Below, one piece after another: positions 9,897 through 17,417 of a DNA stretch of 36,657 bases (its first letter is position 1; each line of letters starts with the position of its first letter). Under the pieces are notes generated by a model that saw only the letters and a list, made by a program, of their open reading frames with translations, was not told the DNA's origin and searched no databases. Made by a program: the position numbers and the translations under genes. The stretch spans positions 1 to 36,657 of the forward strand of contig CAMLGG010000018.1 of the NCBI GenBank assembly GCA_946479475.1, written 5' to 3'. The stretch is from an uncultured Ideonella sp. GTDB taxonomy: Bacteria; Pseudomonadota; Gammaproteobacteria; Burkholderiales; Burkholderiaceae.

Positions 9897-9949
9897 TCTG
9901 GAACGGCCGGGCAAAGCCTGCACTATCGAATTCCCTATTAGCGACATAG

Positions 9950-9965
9950 GTGACGTTAACGTTAC
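9950..9965. promoter_or_regulatory. Palindromic operator candidate between the divergent acyl-CoA operons
   Basis: GTGACGTTAACGTTAC is a 16-base palindrome with one mismatched pair. Its central ACGTTAACGT is perfectly symmetrical. It lies in the 138-base divergent region, 85 bases from the SCP2 start and 39 bases from the PECR-like start. The length and ACGT-rich symmetry suit an operator for the MerR regulator encoded in the leftward arm; LiuR-type regulators are known to bind short palindromes of this general kind. No clear -35/-10 pair flanks it on either strand, so its exact promoter position is unknown. Confidence 0.6.
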
Positions 9966-10003
9966 CCTTGCCGGCATTGCGTCGAACCGAGAAAGGCCGC
10001 GCC

Positions 10004-10867
10004 ATGCCCGCGCACTACGACAGCGTGTTTCGCCCCGGCCTGTTCGCAGGCCAGCGGGTGTGGGTGACCGGCGGTGGCTCGGGCATCGGCCGCTGCGTGG
10101 CGCACGAGCTGGCATCGCTCGGCGCCGAGGTGATCATCAGCGGCCGCTCGGAGGACAAGCTTCAGCGCGTCGCCGGCGAGATCGCCGAGGATGGCGGCCG
10201 CTGCAGCTGGCGCGCCTTCGACATCCGCGACGAGGAGGCGGTGAAGGCGCAGGTGGCCGAGGTCGCGGGCCAGGGCCCGATCGCCGGCCTGGTCAACAAC
10301 GCGGGCGGCCAGTTCCCGGCGCCGATGATGGGCATCAGCAAGCGCGGCTTCGACGCGGTGGTGGCCAACAACCTGACCGGCGGCTTCCTGATGATGCGCG
10401 AGGTCTTCTTGCAGGGCATGCAGCGGCACGGCGGGGCCATCGTCAACATGACGGCCGACTTCCGCAACGGCATGCCCGGCATGGCGCATTCGGGCGCCGC
10501 TCGTGCGGGCATGGCGAACCTCACGCAGACCGCCGCCTACGAATGGGCCCATGCCCACGTGAGGGTCAACGCGGTGGCACCAGGCTGGGTGGCTTCCAGC
10601 GGCATGGACACCTACGGTGGCGCGGTGAAGGCCATGATCCCCAAGCTCAGGCAGCACGTGCCGCTGAGGCGGCTGGCCACCGAGGCGGAGGTTGCCTCGG
10701 CGATCGTCTTCCTGCTGTCGCCCGGCGCGTCGTTCATCACCGGCGTGACGGTGCAGATCGACGGCGGCGCATCGCTGGGCAGCGCCATCTACCCGAGCAT
10801 CGACCACGCCGGCTCGCCGCCCTACGAGGGATTCCACCGCGCGGTCACGCCCGAGGTGCTCAAGTGA
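10004..10867 (+). CDS. SDR-family reductase resembling peroxisomal trans-2-enoyl-CoA reductase (PECR)
   Basis: This 287-residue short-chain dehydrogenase has the cofactor motif TGGGSGIG at 22-29 and NNAGG at 98-102. In place of the usual YxxxK active site it has HSGAARAG at 162-169. From memory the same segment, and the following APGW and LLSPGASFITG regions, occur in the PECR/2,4-dienoyl-CoA reductase branch, which reduces enoyl-CoA with NADPH. Reduction of a double bond in an unsaturated or branched acyl-CoA is therefore more likely than alcohol oxidation. The ATG at 10004 follows GAGAAAGG; an upstream in-frame ATG at 9950 lies inside the operator palindrome and is rejected. It is the first gene of the rightward operon and overlaps the carboxylase gene by four bases. 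Confidence 0.88.
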   Translation: MPAHYDSVFRPGLFAGQRVWVTGGGSGIGRCVAHELASLGAEVIISGRSEDKLQRVAGEIAEDGGRCSWRAFDIRDEEAVKAQVAEVAGQGPIAGLVNNAGGQFPAPMMGISKRGFDAVVANNLTGGFLMMREVFLQGMQRHGGAIVNMTADFRNGMPGMAHSGAARAGMANLTQTAAYEWAHAHVRVNAVAPGWVASSGMDTYGGAVKAMIPKLRQHVPLRRLATEAEVASAIVFLLSPGASFITGVTVQIDGGASLGSAIYPSIDHAGSPPYEGFHRAVTPEVLK

Positions 10868-12474
10868 CCGTCTGGCGCAGCACGCTCGATACGCGCAGCG
10901 CGGCCTTCGCCGCCAACGCCGCGCGCCTGGCCGAGCGCCTGGCCGAGGTGCAGGCGCTGCAGGCCCGGGTGGCCGAAGAGTCGAACGGCAAGGCCGCGAA
11001 GTTCGAGCAGCGTGGCCAGTTGCCGCCGCGCGAGCGCGTGGCCCGCCTGCTGGACCGTGGAAGCGCGTTCCTCGAGCTTTCGCCCCTCGCCGGCCTGGGC
11101 ATGCACGACGACGACGGCCGGCAGGCGGTGATGGGCGGCGGCTCCATCGTCGGCATCGGCGTGGTCTCGGGCCGGCGCGTGCTGGTCTCGGCCAGCGATT
11201 CGGCGATCAAGGGCGGCACGGTCCCGCCCATGGGCCTCAGGAAGGCGCTGCGGGCGCAGGAGATCGCGAGGGAGAACAAGCTGCCGCTGGTCTACCTCGT
11301 CGAGTCGGGAGGCGCCAACCTGCTCTACCAGGCCGAGATGTTCGTCGAGGGCGGGCGCAGCTTCGCCAACCAGGCGCGGCTGTCCGCCGCCGGCATTCCG
11401 CAGATCGCGGTGGTCCATGGCTCTTCCACCGCGGGCGGCGCCTACCTGCCCGGCCTGGCGGACTACGTGGTGCTGGTTCGAGGCCGCTCCAGCATCTACC
11501 TCGCCGGCCCGCCGCTGGTGAAGGCCGCCATCGGAGAAGACGCCACCGACGAGGAACTCGGCGGCGCGCAGATGCACGCCGAACTGACCGGCCTGGGCGA
11601 GTACCTGGCCGAGAACGACGCTCACGCGATCGCGATGGCGCGCGAGCTGCTGGCCGCCCTGCCGTGGGACGAGGTGCCTGCGCCCCCGCCGGCACCCGAG
11701 CCGCTCCACCCGGCCGAGGAGCTGATGGGCATCGTGCCGGCCGACGACCGCGAGCCCTACGATGTCCGCGAGGTGATCGCCCGCCTGGTCGACGGCTCCG
11801 CCTTCCTCGAGTTCAAGGCGCCCTACTCGCCCGACACCGTCTGCGGCCACGCCCGCCTGGGCGGTCACCGCATCGGCCTCGTCGGGAACAACGGCCCCAT
11901 CCAGCCCACCGGCTCGACCAAGGCGGCGCAGTTCATCCAGCTGTGCGACCAGGCCGGCGTGCCGCTGGTCTTCCTGCAGAACACCACCGGCTACATGGTC
12001 GGCCGCGCCGCCGAGCAGGCCGGGGCGATCAAGCACGGCAGCAAGATGATCCAGGCCGTGGCCAACGCGCGGGTGCCGAAGTTCACCGTCGTGCTCGGCG
12101 GCTCCTTCGGCGCCGGCAACTACGGCATGTGCGGCCGCGGCTTCGACCCGCGCTTCATCTTCAGCTGGCCCAGCGCCCGCACCGCGGTGATGGGCGGCGC
12201 CCAGGCGGCGCAGGTGATGCGCATCGTCACCGCCGCCAAGATGGTGCGCGAGGGCCAGAAGGTCGACGAGGCCGCGCTCGCCGCCTTCAGCAAGCCGCTG
12301 GAGCAGCGCATCGACAAGGAGTCGGGCGTGCTCTTCGGCACCGCCCGGCTGTGGGACGACGGCGTGATCGACCCGAGGGACACGCGCCGCATCCTCGCCC
12401 TGTGCCTCGACCTGGCCGCGCAGGCCGAAGGCCGCCAGCTGCGCCCCAACACCTTCGGCATAGCAAGACTATGA
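10864..12474 (+). CDS. Acyl-CoA carboxylase, carboxyltransferase (beta) subunit
   Basis: This 536-residue protein is a complete carboxyltransferase subunit of the methylcrotonyl-CoA (LiuB/MccB) and geranyl-CoA (AtuC) carboxylase type. It moves carboxyl from biotin to an acyl-CoA. Two crotonase-like halves are visible, with GSSTAGGAYLPG (187-197) and GGSFGAGNYGMCGR (412-425) forming the acyl-CoA and biotin sites. The segment around 371-380 reads LQNTTGYMVG, with tyrosine at 377 where I recall phenylalanine in methylcrotonyl-CoA enzymes, so the substrate is not settled. It starts with GTG at 10864 overlapping the previous stop (GTGA). Its partner alpha subunit is at 14554. The stop codon adjoins a palindromic repeat element, the only interruption in the operon. 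Confidence 0.93.
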   Translation: MTVWRSTLDTRSAAFAANAARLAERLAEVQALQARVAEESNGKAAKFEQRGQLPPRERVARLLDRGSAFLELSPLAGLGMHDDDGRQAVMGGGSIVGIGVVSGRRVLVSASDSAIKGGTVPPMGLRKALRAQEIARENKLPLVYLVESGGANLLYQAEMFVEGGRSFANQARLSAAGIPQIAVVHGSSTAGGAYLPGLADYVVLVRGRSSIYLAGPPLVKAAIGEDATDEELGGAQMHAELTGLGEYLAENDAHAIAMARELLAALPWDEVPAPPPAPEPLHPAEELMGIVPADDREPYDVREVIARLVDGSAFLEFKAPYSPDTVCGHARLGGHRIGLVGNNGPIQPTGSTKAAQFIQLCDQAGVPLVFLQNTTGYMVGRAAEQAGAIKHGSKMIQAVANARVPKFTVVLGGSFGAGNYGMCGRGFDPRFIFSWPSARTAVMGGAQAAQVMRIVTAAKMVREGQKVDEAALAAFSKPLEQRIDKESGVLFGTARLWDDGVIDPRDTRRILALCLDLAAQAEGRQLRPNTFGIARL

Positions 12475-12550
12475 GCCCCCACGCTTCCTTCCGGTCGCTG
12501 CCCCCCGAGGGGGCTCGCGCAGCGGACCGGCAAAGCCGGATCCGCGCACG
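12475..12550. repeat. REP-like intergenic palindromic element within the operon
   Basis: This GC-rich element fills most of the gap between the carboxylase beta subunit and the dehydrogenase genes. It holds two hairpins. At 12500-12514, GCCCCC and GGGGGC enclose CGA. At 12522-12545, GCGGACCGGC and GCCGGATCCGC enclose AAA with one bulge. Elements built around such a CCCCCCGAGGGGG core, often directly after a stop codon, are common in Comamonadaceae and related genomes (remembered, not searched). It may terminate or stabilise transcripts at this point. Confidence 0.65.
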
Positions 12551-12596
12551 CCCTTGAAGGTGCACTGCCCGCCGCCCCATTGATCGGAGATTTGCC

Positions 12597-13754
12597 ATGC
12601 GATTCACCCAGGAACACCGCGCCCTGCAGGACACCGTGCTGCGCTTCGTGCGCGAGGAGATCAACCCCCACGTGGCGGAATGGGAGAAGGCCGAGGAGTT
12701 CCCCAGCCACGCCCTGTTCAAGCGCCTGGGCGACCTCGGCCTGCTCGGCCTGAAATACCCCGAGGAGTACGGGGGCGCGGGCCTGGACTTCAGCTACTCG
12801 ATGGTGATGGCCGAGGCCCTGGGCGAATGCGCCTGCGGCGGCGTGCCCATGGCCATCGGCGTGCAGACCGACATGTGCACGCCGGCGCTGGCCCGCTTCG
12901 GCTCCGACGAGCTGCGCCGCGAGTTCCTGGCGCCGAGCATCGCGGGCGACTACGTCGGCTGCGTCGGCATCAGCGAGCCGGGAGGTGGCTCCGACGTGGC
13001 GGCGGTGAAGACCACCGCACGAAAGGACGGTGGCGACTACGTCATCAACGGCACCAAGATGTGGATCACCAACGGCCTGAAGGCCGACTGGTGCTGCCTG
13101 CTGGCCAACACCTCCGAAGAAGGCGGCCCGCACAAGAACAAGAGCCTGATCATCGTGCCCATGGACGCGCCCGGCATCACGCGGCAGAGGATCCGCAAGG
13201 TCGGGATGGATTCGTCCGACACCGCCCAGCTCTTCTTCGACAACGTGCGCGTGCCGCGCCGCCATCTCATCGGCCAGGAGGGCTTCGGCTTCACCTTCCA
13301 GATGCTGCAGTTCCAGGAGGAGCGCCTCTGGGGTGCGGCCAACAGCCTGCGGGCGCTCGACCGCCTCATCGACCAGACCATCGAGTACACCCGCCAGCGC
13401 CAGGCCTTCGGCAAGAGCATCCTGGACAACCAGGTGGTGCACTTCCGCCTGGCCGAGCTGCGCACCGAGGTCGAGGCGCTGCGGGCGCTGACCTACAGCG
13501 CCGTCGAGCAGTACATCTCCGGCAAGGACGTGACGCGGCTCGCTTCCATGGCCAAGCTCAAGTGCGGCCGGCTGTGCCGCGAGGTGGCCGACAGCTGCCT
13601 GCAGTTCTGGGGCGGCATGGGCTACACGATGGAGAACCCGATCTCGCAGGCCTGGCGCGACATGCGGCTGGTGTCCATCGGCGCCGGCGCGGACGAGGTG
13701 ATGCTGGGCATCATCTGCAAGTTCGAAGGAACGCTCCCCAAGGGGGCGCATTGA
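12597..13754 (+). CDS. Acyl-CoA dehydrogenase, isovaleryl/citronellyl-CoA dehydrogenase-like
   Basis: This 385-residue FAD enzyme would introduce a 2,3 double bond into an acyl-CoA. The flavin-binding motif GISEPGGGSDVA is at 124-135 and KMWITNG at 154-160. The usual C-terminal catalytic glutamate of the YEG motif is absent: the aligned stretch at 361-365 reads IGAGA. Instead E242 in QEERLWG lies where isovaleryl-CoA and some other dehydrogenases carry their base. This supports a branched, 3-methyl-type substrate, as does the company of a carboxylase pair. GGAG precedes the ATG at suitable spacing. The stop overlaps the hydratase start by one base. The last eight residues (GTLPKGAH) look foreign to the family. 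Confidence 0.92.
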   Translation: MRFTQEHRALQDTVLRFVREEINPHVAEWEKAEEFPSHALFKRLGDLGLLGLKYPEEYGGAGLDFSYSMVMAEALGECACGGVPMAIGVQTDMCTPALARFGSDELRREFLAPSIAGDYVGCVGISEPGGGSDVAAVKTTARKDGGDYVINGTKMWITNGLKADWCCLLANTSEEGGPHKNKSLIIVPMDAPGITRQRIRKVGMDSSDTAQLFFDNVRVPRRHLIGQEGFGFTFQMLQFQEERLWGAANSLRALDRLIDQTIEYTRQRQAFGKSILDNQVVHFRLAELRTEVEALRALTYSAVEQYISGKDVTRLASMAKLKCGRLCREVADSCLQFWGGMGYTMENPISQAWRDMRLVSIGAGADEVMLGIICKFEGTLPKGAH

Positions 13755-14557
13755 TGGACGTGCTCGTCCACTGCCGGGCAGCTCCCCATGGCGCGGCCGG
13801 GCGGGTCTTGCACCTGACGCTGAACCGGCCGGAGGTTCGCAACGCGATGTCGCTGTCGATGGTCGACGAGTTGCTGTCTGCACTGGCGGATGCCCAATCC
13901 GCGGGCGACGTGCGCGCCGTGGTGCTTCGCGGCAACGGTGGCCACTTCTGCGCGGGAGGCGACATCCGCGACATGGCCGCAGCCCGGGCGGCGCCCGACG
14001 GCCGCGCGGCCATGGCTGGGGTCAATGCGCGCTTCGGCCAACTGTGCGGCTCGTTCGCGGCGACGGGCCTGGCCACCGTCGCAGTGGTCGAGGGCACGGT
14101 GATGGGCGGCGGCCTCGGCCTCGCCTGCGTGGCCGACGTCGTCCTGGCGGCCGAGAGCGCGCGCTTCCGCCTGCCCGAGACCTCGCTCGGCCTGGTGCCG
14201 GCGCAAATAGCGCCCATTCTTGTCGAGCGGCTGGGGGTGGCCGAGGCACGCCGGCTGGCGGTCACTGGCGGCGAGCTCGATGCTCGCGAGGCCCTGGCGC
14301 TTCGCCTGGTGCACGAGGTTCATCCTGCCGCGGTGCTGGAGGCGGCACTCGAACGCGTGCTGGGGCAGATCCTGCGCTGCGCCCCGGGCGCCATCGCCTC
14401 GACCAAGTCCCTGATTGCCAAGGCTCGCCTGCAACCCGCCTCCAGCCTCGTCGAGGAAGCCGCGACGCTGTTCGCCAGCGCCTTGCTCGGCCCGGAAGGC
14501 CTCGAAGGCACCTCGGCCTTCGTCCAGAAACGCAGACCCGGCTGGGCCCCGGCATGA
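13754..14557 (+). CDS. Enoyl-CoA hydratase/isomerase family protein (LiuC/AtuE-like)
   Basis: This 267-residue crotonase-fold protein has the oxyanion-hole segments HFCAGGDIRDM (64-74) and VMGGGLGLACVAD (116-128). E142 in LPETSLGLVPAQIAP matches one catalytic glutamate, while the other position reads glycine (G122). That pattern, together with the PAQIAP segment, recalls hydratases acting on methylglutaconyl- or isohexenylglutaconyl-CoA in the liu and atu operons. Hydration of the carboxylated enoyl-CoA made by the neighbouring carboxylase is the inferred step. It is translationally linked to both neighbours: a TGATG junction upstream and an ATGA overlap with the alpha subunit downstream. Confidence 0.9.
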   Translation: MDVLVHCRAAPHGAAGRVLHLTLNRPEVRNAMSLSMVDELLSALADAQSAGDVRAVVLRGNGGHFCAGGDIRDMAAARAAPDGRAAMAGVNARFGQLCGSFAATGLATVAVVEGTVMGGGLGLACVADVVLAAESARFRLPETSLGLVPAQIAPILVERLGVAEARRLAVTGGELDAREALALRLVHEVHPAAVLEAALERVLGQILRCAPGAIASTKSLIAKARLQPASSLVEEAATLFASALLGPEGLEGTSAFVQKRRPGWAPA

Positions 14558-16533
14558 GCTTCTCCAAGGTCCTCATCGCCAACCGCGGCGAGATCGCCTG
14601 CCGGGTGATCCGCACCGCGCGGGCTCTCGGCTACCGCACCGTCGCGGTGTACAGCGATGCAGATGTCGACGCGCCACACGTCGCGTCGGCCGACGAGGCG
14701 GTGCGCATCGGCCCGCCGCCGGCGGCCGAGAGCTACCTCGACATCGCCGCCATCCTCGATGCGGCGCGACGTACCGGCGCCGATGCCCTCCACCCGGGCT
14801 ACGGCTTCCTTTCCGAGCGTGCCGACTTTGCCGCGGCGTGCGTCGAGGCCGGCCTCGTCTTCATCGGCCCGCCGGCATCGGCCATCGCCGCGATGGGCGA
14901 CAAGGCCGGCGCCAAGCGGCGCATGCTCGACGCGGGGGTGCCGTGTGCCCCGGGCTACCTGGCGCAGGACGATGCCAGCGACGAGCGCCTTTGCATCGAG
15001 GCCGAACGCATCGGCTATCCGCTGCTGGTCAAGGCCGTGGCCGGTGGCGGCGGACGCGGGATGCGGCTGGTTGGCGCCGGCAGCGAGCTGCCCGCGGCCC
15101 TGGCAGGCGCGCGGCGCGAGGCGGCGAGTGCCTTCGGCGACGACCGCCTGATGCTCGAGCGCCTGATCGAGAACGGCCGCCACATCGAGGTCCAGGTCTT
15201 CGCCGATGCCCACGGCCAGGTGGTCCACCTCGGCGAGCGCGATTGCACCGCGCAGCGCCGGCGCCAGAAGGTGATCGAGGAGTCGCCCTCGCCGGCCGTC
15301 ACGCCCTCGATGCGCGAACGCATGGGGGCGGACGCGATCGCCGCGGCGCGGGCCGTCGGCTACGTCGGCGCGGGCACGGTGGAGTTCATCGTCGATGCCG
15401 AGCTGAAGCACCACTTCCTGGAGATGAACACCCGGCTGCAGGTCGAGCATCCGGTGACCGAGTGCGTGACGGGCGTCGACCTCGTCGAGTGGCAACTGCG
15501 GGTGGCCGCTGGCGAGCCGTTGTCGAGCTGGCTGCCGGGCGGGCAGCACGACCTGCGCTTCGAAGGCCATGCGATCGAGGCGCGGCTTTACGCGGAGGAC
15601 CCGTACGACGGCTTCCGGCCGCAGACCGGGCGCATCCTGCACTGGCAGCCTTCGATCGCCGTGCAACGCGGCCGGGGATCGGTCCGCATCGACGATGGCA
15701 TCGCCGAGGGCGGCACGGTCTCGCCCTGGTACGACCCGATGCTCGCCAAGCTCATCGTCCACGGGCGGGACCGGGCCGATGCGGTGCGGCGCCTGGTCGC
15801 CGCCATCGAGGATGCGCCCCTGCTCGGCCTGGCCACCAACGCCAGGTTCCTGTGCGACCTGCTGCGGCACGAGGACTTCGCGGCCGCCCGAATGACGACC
15901 ACCCGGCTCGACGAATGGGCGAGCGGCGGCGCCGCCCTCATGGAGCGGCCGGCACCGAGCGAACAGGTCTGGCTGGCCGCGGCCGCGCTGCTCGCCCGAG
16001 GATCGCTGGCACCTCACGGGCAGGCCGGACTTCGACCGGCGGCACTCGCCAGCCAGACGATCGCCGTGCAGTACGCGTCGCAGACCCGGCGCTGGCGCGT
16101 GCGACTGCAAGGCGACCTTGTCCGCCTGGACGATCACCTCGTCCGCGTGACCCGGCTAGCCGACCATCGCTGGCGACTCGAGATCGACGGCGTGGCACGC
16201 ACGGTCCTGGCCCGACCGGATGCGAGCGGCGCCTGGCACCTGGCCGAGCTGGGCTGCGACTTCGAGTTCCGCGAGCCGTCGGCCCTGCCCGAGCAGCTCG
16301 ACGGAGCCGATCCCCGCCGCGCCCGCGCTCCTGTCGCCGGCATCGTCGCCCAGGTCCTCGTCCAGCCCGGCGACCGCGTCGAAGCCGGCCAACCCCTGCT
16401 CTGCGTAGAGGCGATGAAGATGGAGATGTGGCTCAACGCCCGTGCCGCCGGCACCGTGCTCGCGGTGCACGCCCGCGAGCGCGAGGCCGTGGCGGCCGGC
16501 ACGGTCGTGGTCGAACTGGAGATCCCCGCATGA
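14554..16533 (+). CDS. Acyl-CoA carboxylase, biotin carboxylase/biotin carrier (alpha) subunit
   Basis: This 659-residue subunit joins an ATP-dependent biotin carboxylase (about 1-450), a linker/BT domain and a C-terminal biotin carrier domain. Hallmarks are the N-terminal KVLIANRGEIACRVIRTA, the glycine-rich ATP loop KAVAGGGGRGMR, FLEMNTRLQVEHPVTE and the biotinylation motif EAMKMEM with the modified lysine near 622. It carboxylates its own biotin and passes the carboxyl to the beta subunit encoded at 10864, as in LiuD or AtuF enzymes. Length and order fit both families. The ATG at 14554 overlaps the hydratase stop, and its own stop overlaps the BKACE start (ATGA), so subunit synthesis is closely coupled to the rest of the operon. 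Confidence 0.95.
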   Translation: MSFSKVLIANRGEIACRVIRTARALGYRTVAVYSDADVDAPHVASADEAVRIGPPPAAESYLDIAAILDAARRTGADALHPGYGFLSERADFAAACVEAGLVFIGPPASAIAAMGDKAGAKRRMLDAGVPCAPGYLAQDDASDERLCIEAERIGYPLLVKAVAGGGGRGMRLVGAGSELPAALAGARREAASAFGDDRLMLERLIENGRHIEVQVFADAHGQVVHLGERDCTAQRRRQKVIEESPSPAVTPSMRERMGADAIAAARAVGYVGAGTVEFIVDAELKHHFLEMNTRLQVEHPVTECVTGVDLVEWQLRVAAGEPLSSWLPGGQHDLRFEGHAIEARLYAEDPYDGFRPQTGRILHWQPSIAVQRGRGSVRIDDGIAEGGTVSPWYDPMLAKLIVHGRDRADAVRRLVAAIEDAPLLGLATNARFLCDLLRHEDFAAARMTTTRLDEWASGGAALMERPAPSEQVWLAAAALLARGSLAPHGQAGLRPAALASQTIAVQYASQTRRWRVRLQGDLVRLDDHLVRVTRLADHRWRLEIDGVARTVLARPDASGAWHLAELGCDFEFREPSALPEQLDGADPRRARAPVAGIVAQVLVQPGDRVEAGQPLLCVEAMKMEMWLNARAAGTVLAVHAREREAVAAGTVVVELEIPA

Positions 16534-17417
16534 CCCAGGCCATCCTCACCTGCGCGCTGACCGGCGTGCTGACGGACCCGAGGCAGCATCCGGTGCCCGT
16601 CACGCCCGGGCAGATGGCCGCCGAGGCGCGCGACGCCTTCAACGCCGGCGCCAGCATCATGCACGTTCACCTGCGTTCGCAAGAGCCCGGCCGGGGGCAT
16701 CTGCCGAGCTGGGATCCGGACGTGGCCGAGGCGGTGGTCGGCGCGATCCGCGAGGCTTGCCCGGGCGTGATCATCAACCTCACCACCGGCGTCATCGGGT
16801 CCGACATCTCCGGCCCGGCCGCCTGCATCCGACGCATCAGGCCCGAGATCGCCGCCTGCAATGCGGGCAGTCTCAACTACCTCAAGCTCAAGGACAACGG
16901 CCAATGGGCCTGGCCGCCGATGGTGTTCGACAATCCGGTGGCCAAGGTGCAGCAGTTCCTCGACGTGATGGCCGAGTGCGGGACCCATCCGGAGTTCGAA
17001 TGCTTCGACGTCGGCATCGTGCGCTCGGTGGCGATGTACGTGAAGGCCGGAATGCTGCCGGCCGGCGAGAAGGCCGAGTGCAACTTGGTGATGGGCGTCG
17101 CCTCCGGCATGCCCTGCGATGCCGACTTGCTCGCCTTGCTGCCTCGCTGGCTGCCGGAGAACGCGGTATGGCAGACCACCCTGATCGGCCGCGCCGAGAT
17201 CTGGCCCGTGCACCAGCGGACTGCCGAGCTCGGCGGCATGCTCCGCACCGGCCTGGAAGACACCTTCTACCTGCCCGGCGGCGAACGCGCCCCGGGCAAC
17301 GGCGCCTTGATCGAACAACTCGCGGCCTGCGCCGAGCGCGCCGGCCGGGCGATCGCCTCGCCGGACGAAGCTCGTACGATGCTCGGCCTCAGGCCACAAC
17401 GAGGAGACACGCCATGA
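16530..17417 (+). CDS. Beta-keto acid cleavage enzyme (BKACE, DUF849 family)
   Basis: This 295-residue protein belongs to the DUF849/BKACE family, whose founder Kce condenses 3-keto-5-aminohexanoate with acetyl-CoA to give acetoacetate and a CoA ester. The zinc ligands HVH are at residues 45-47, with a probable further ligand E223 in GRAEIWPV. The TIM-barrel motifs GASIMHVHLR and LTTGVIG are intact. In a liu-type operon this position would normally be filled by HMG-CoA lyase (LiuE), which is not seen in the window. BKACE may therefore perform the cleavage step on a 3-oxo acid formed in the pathway. That role is inference. It overlaps both neighbouring genes by four bases (ATGA). Confidence 0.92.
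   Translation: MTQAILTCALTGVLTDPRQHPVPVTPGQMAAEARDAFNAGASIMHVHLRSQEPGRGHLPSWDPDVAEAVVGAIREACPGVIINLTTGVIGSDISGPAACIRRIRPEIAACNAGSLNYLKLKDNGQWAWPPMVFDNPVAKVQQFLDVMAECGTHPEFECFDVGIVRSVAMYVKAGMLPAGEKAECNLVMGVASGMPCDADLLALLPRWLPENAVWQTTLIGRAEIWPVHQRTAELGGMLRTGLEDTFYLPGGERAPGNGALIEQLAACAERAGRAIASPDEARTMLGLRPQRGDTP

Noticed and set aside
9950..10003. Upstream ATG at 9950 for the PECR-like reductase
   Set aside because: It would place coding sequence over the palindromic operator and add 18 non-conserved residues; the ATG at 10004 has a ribosome binding site.
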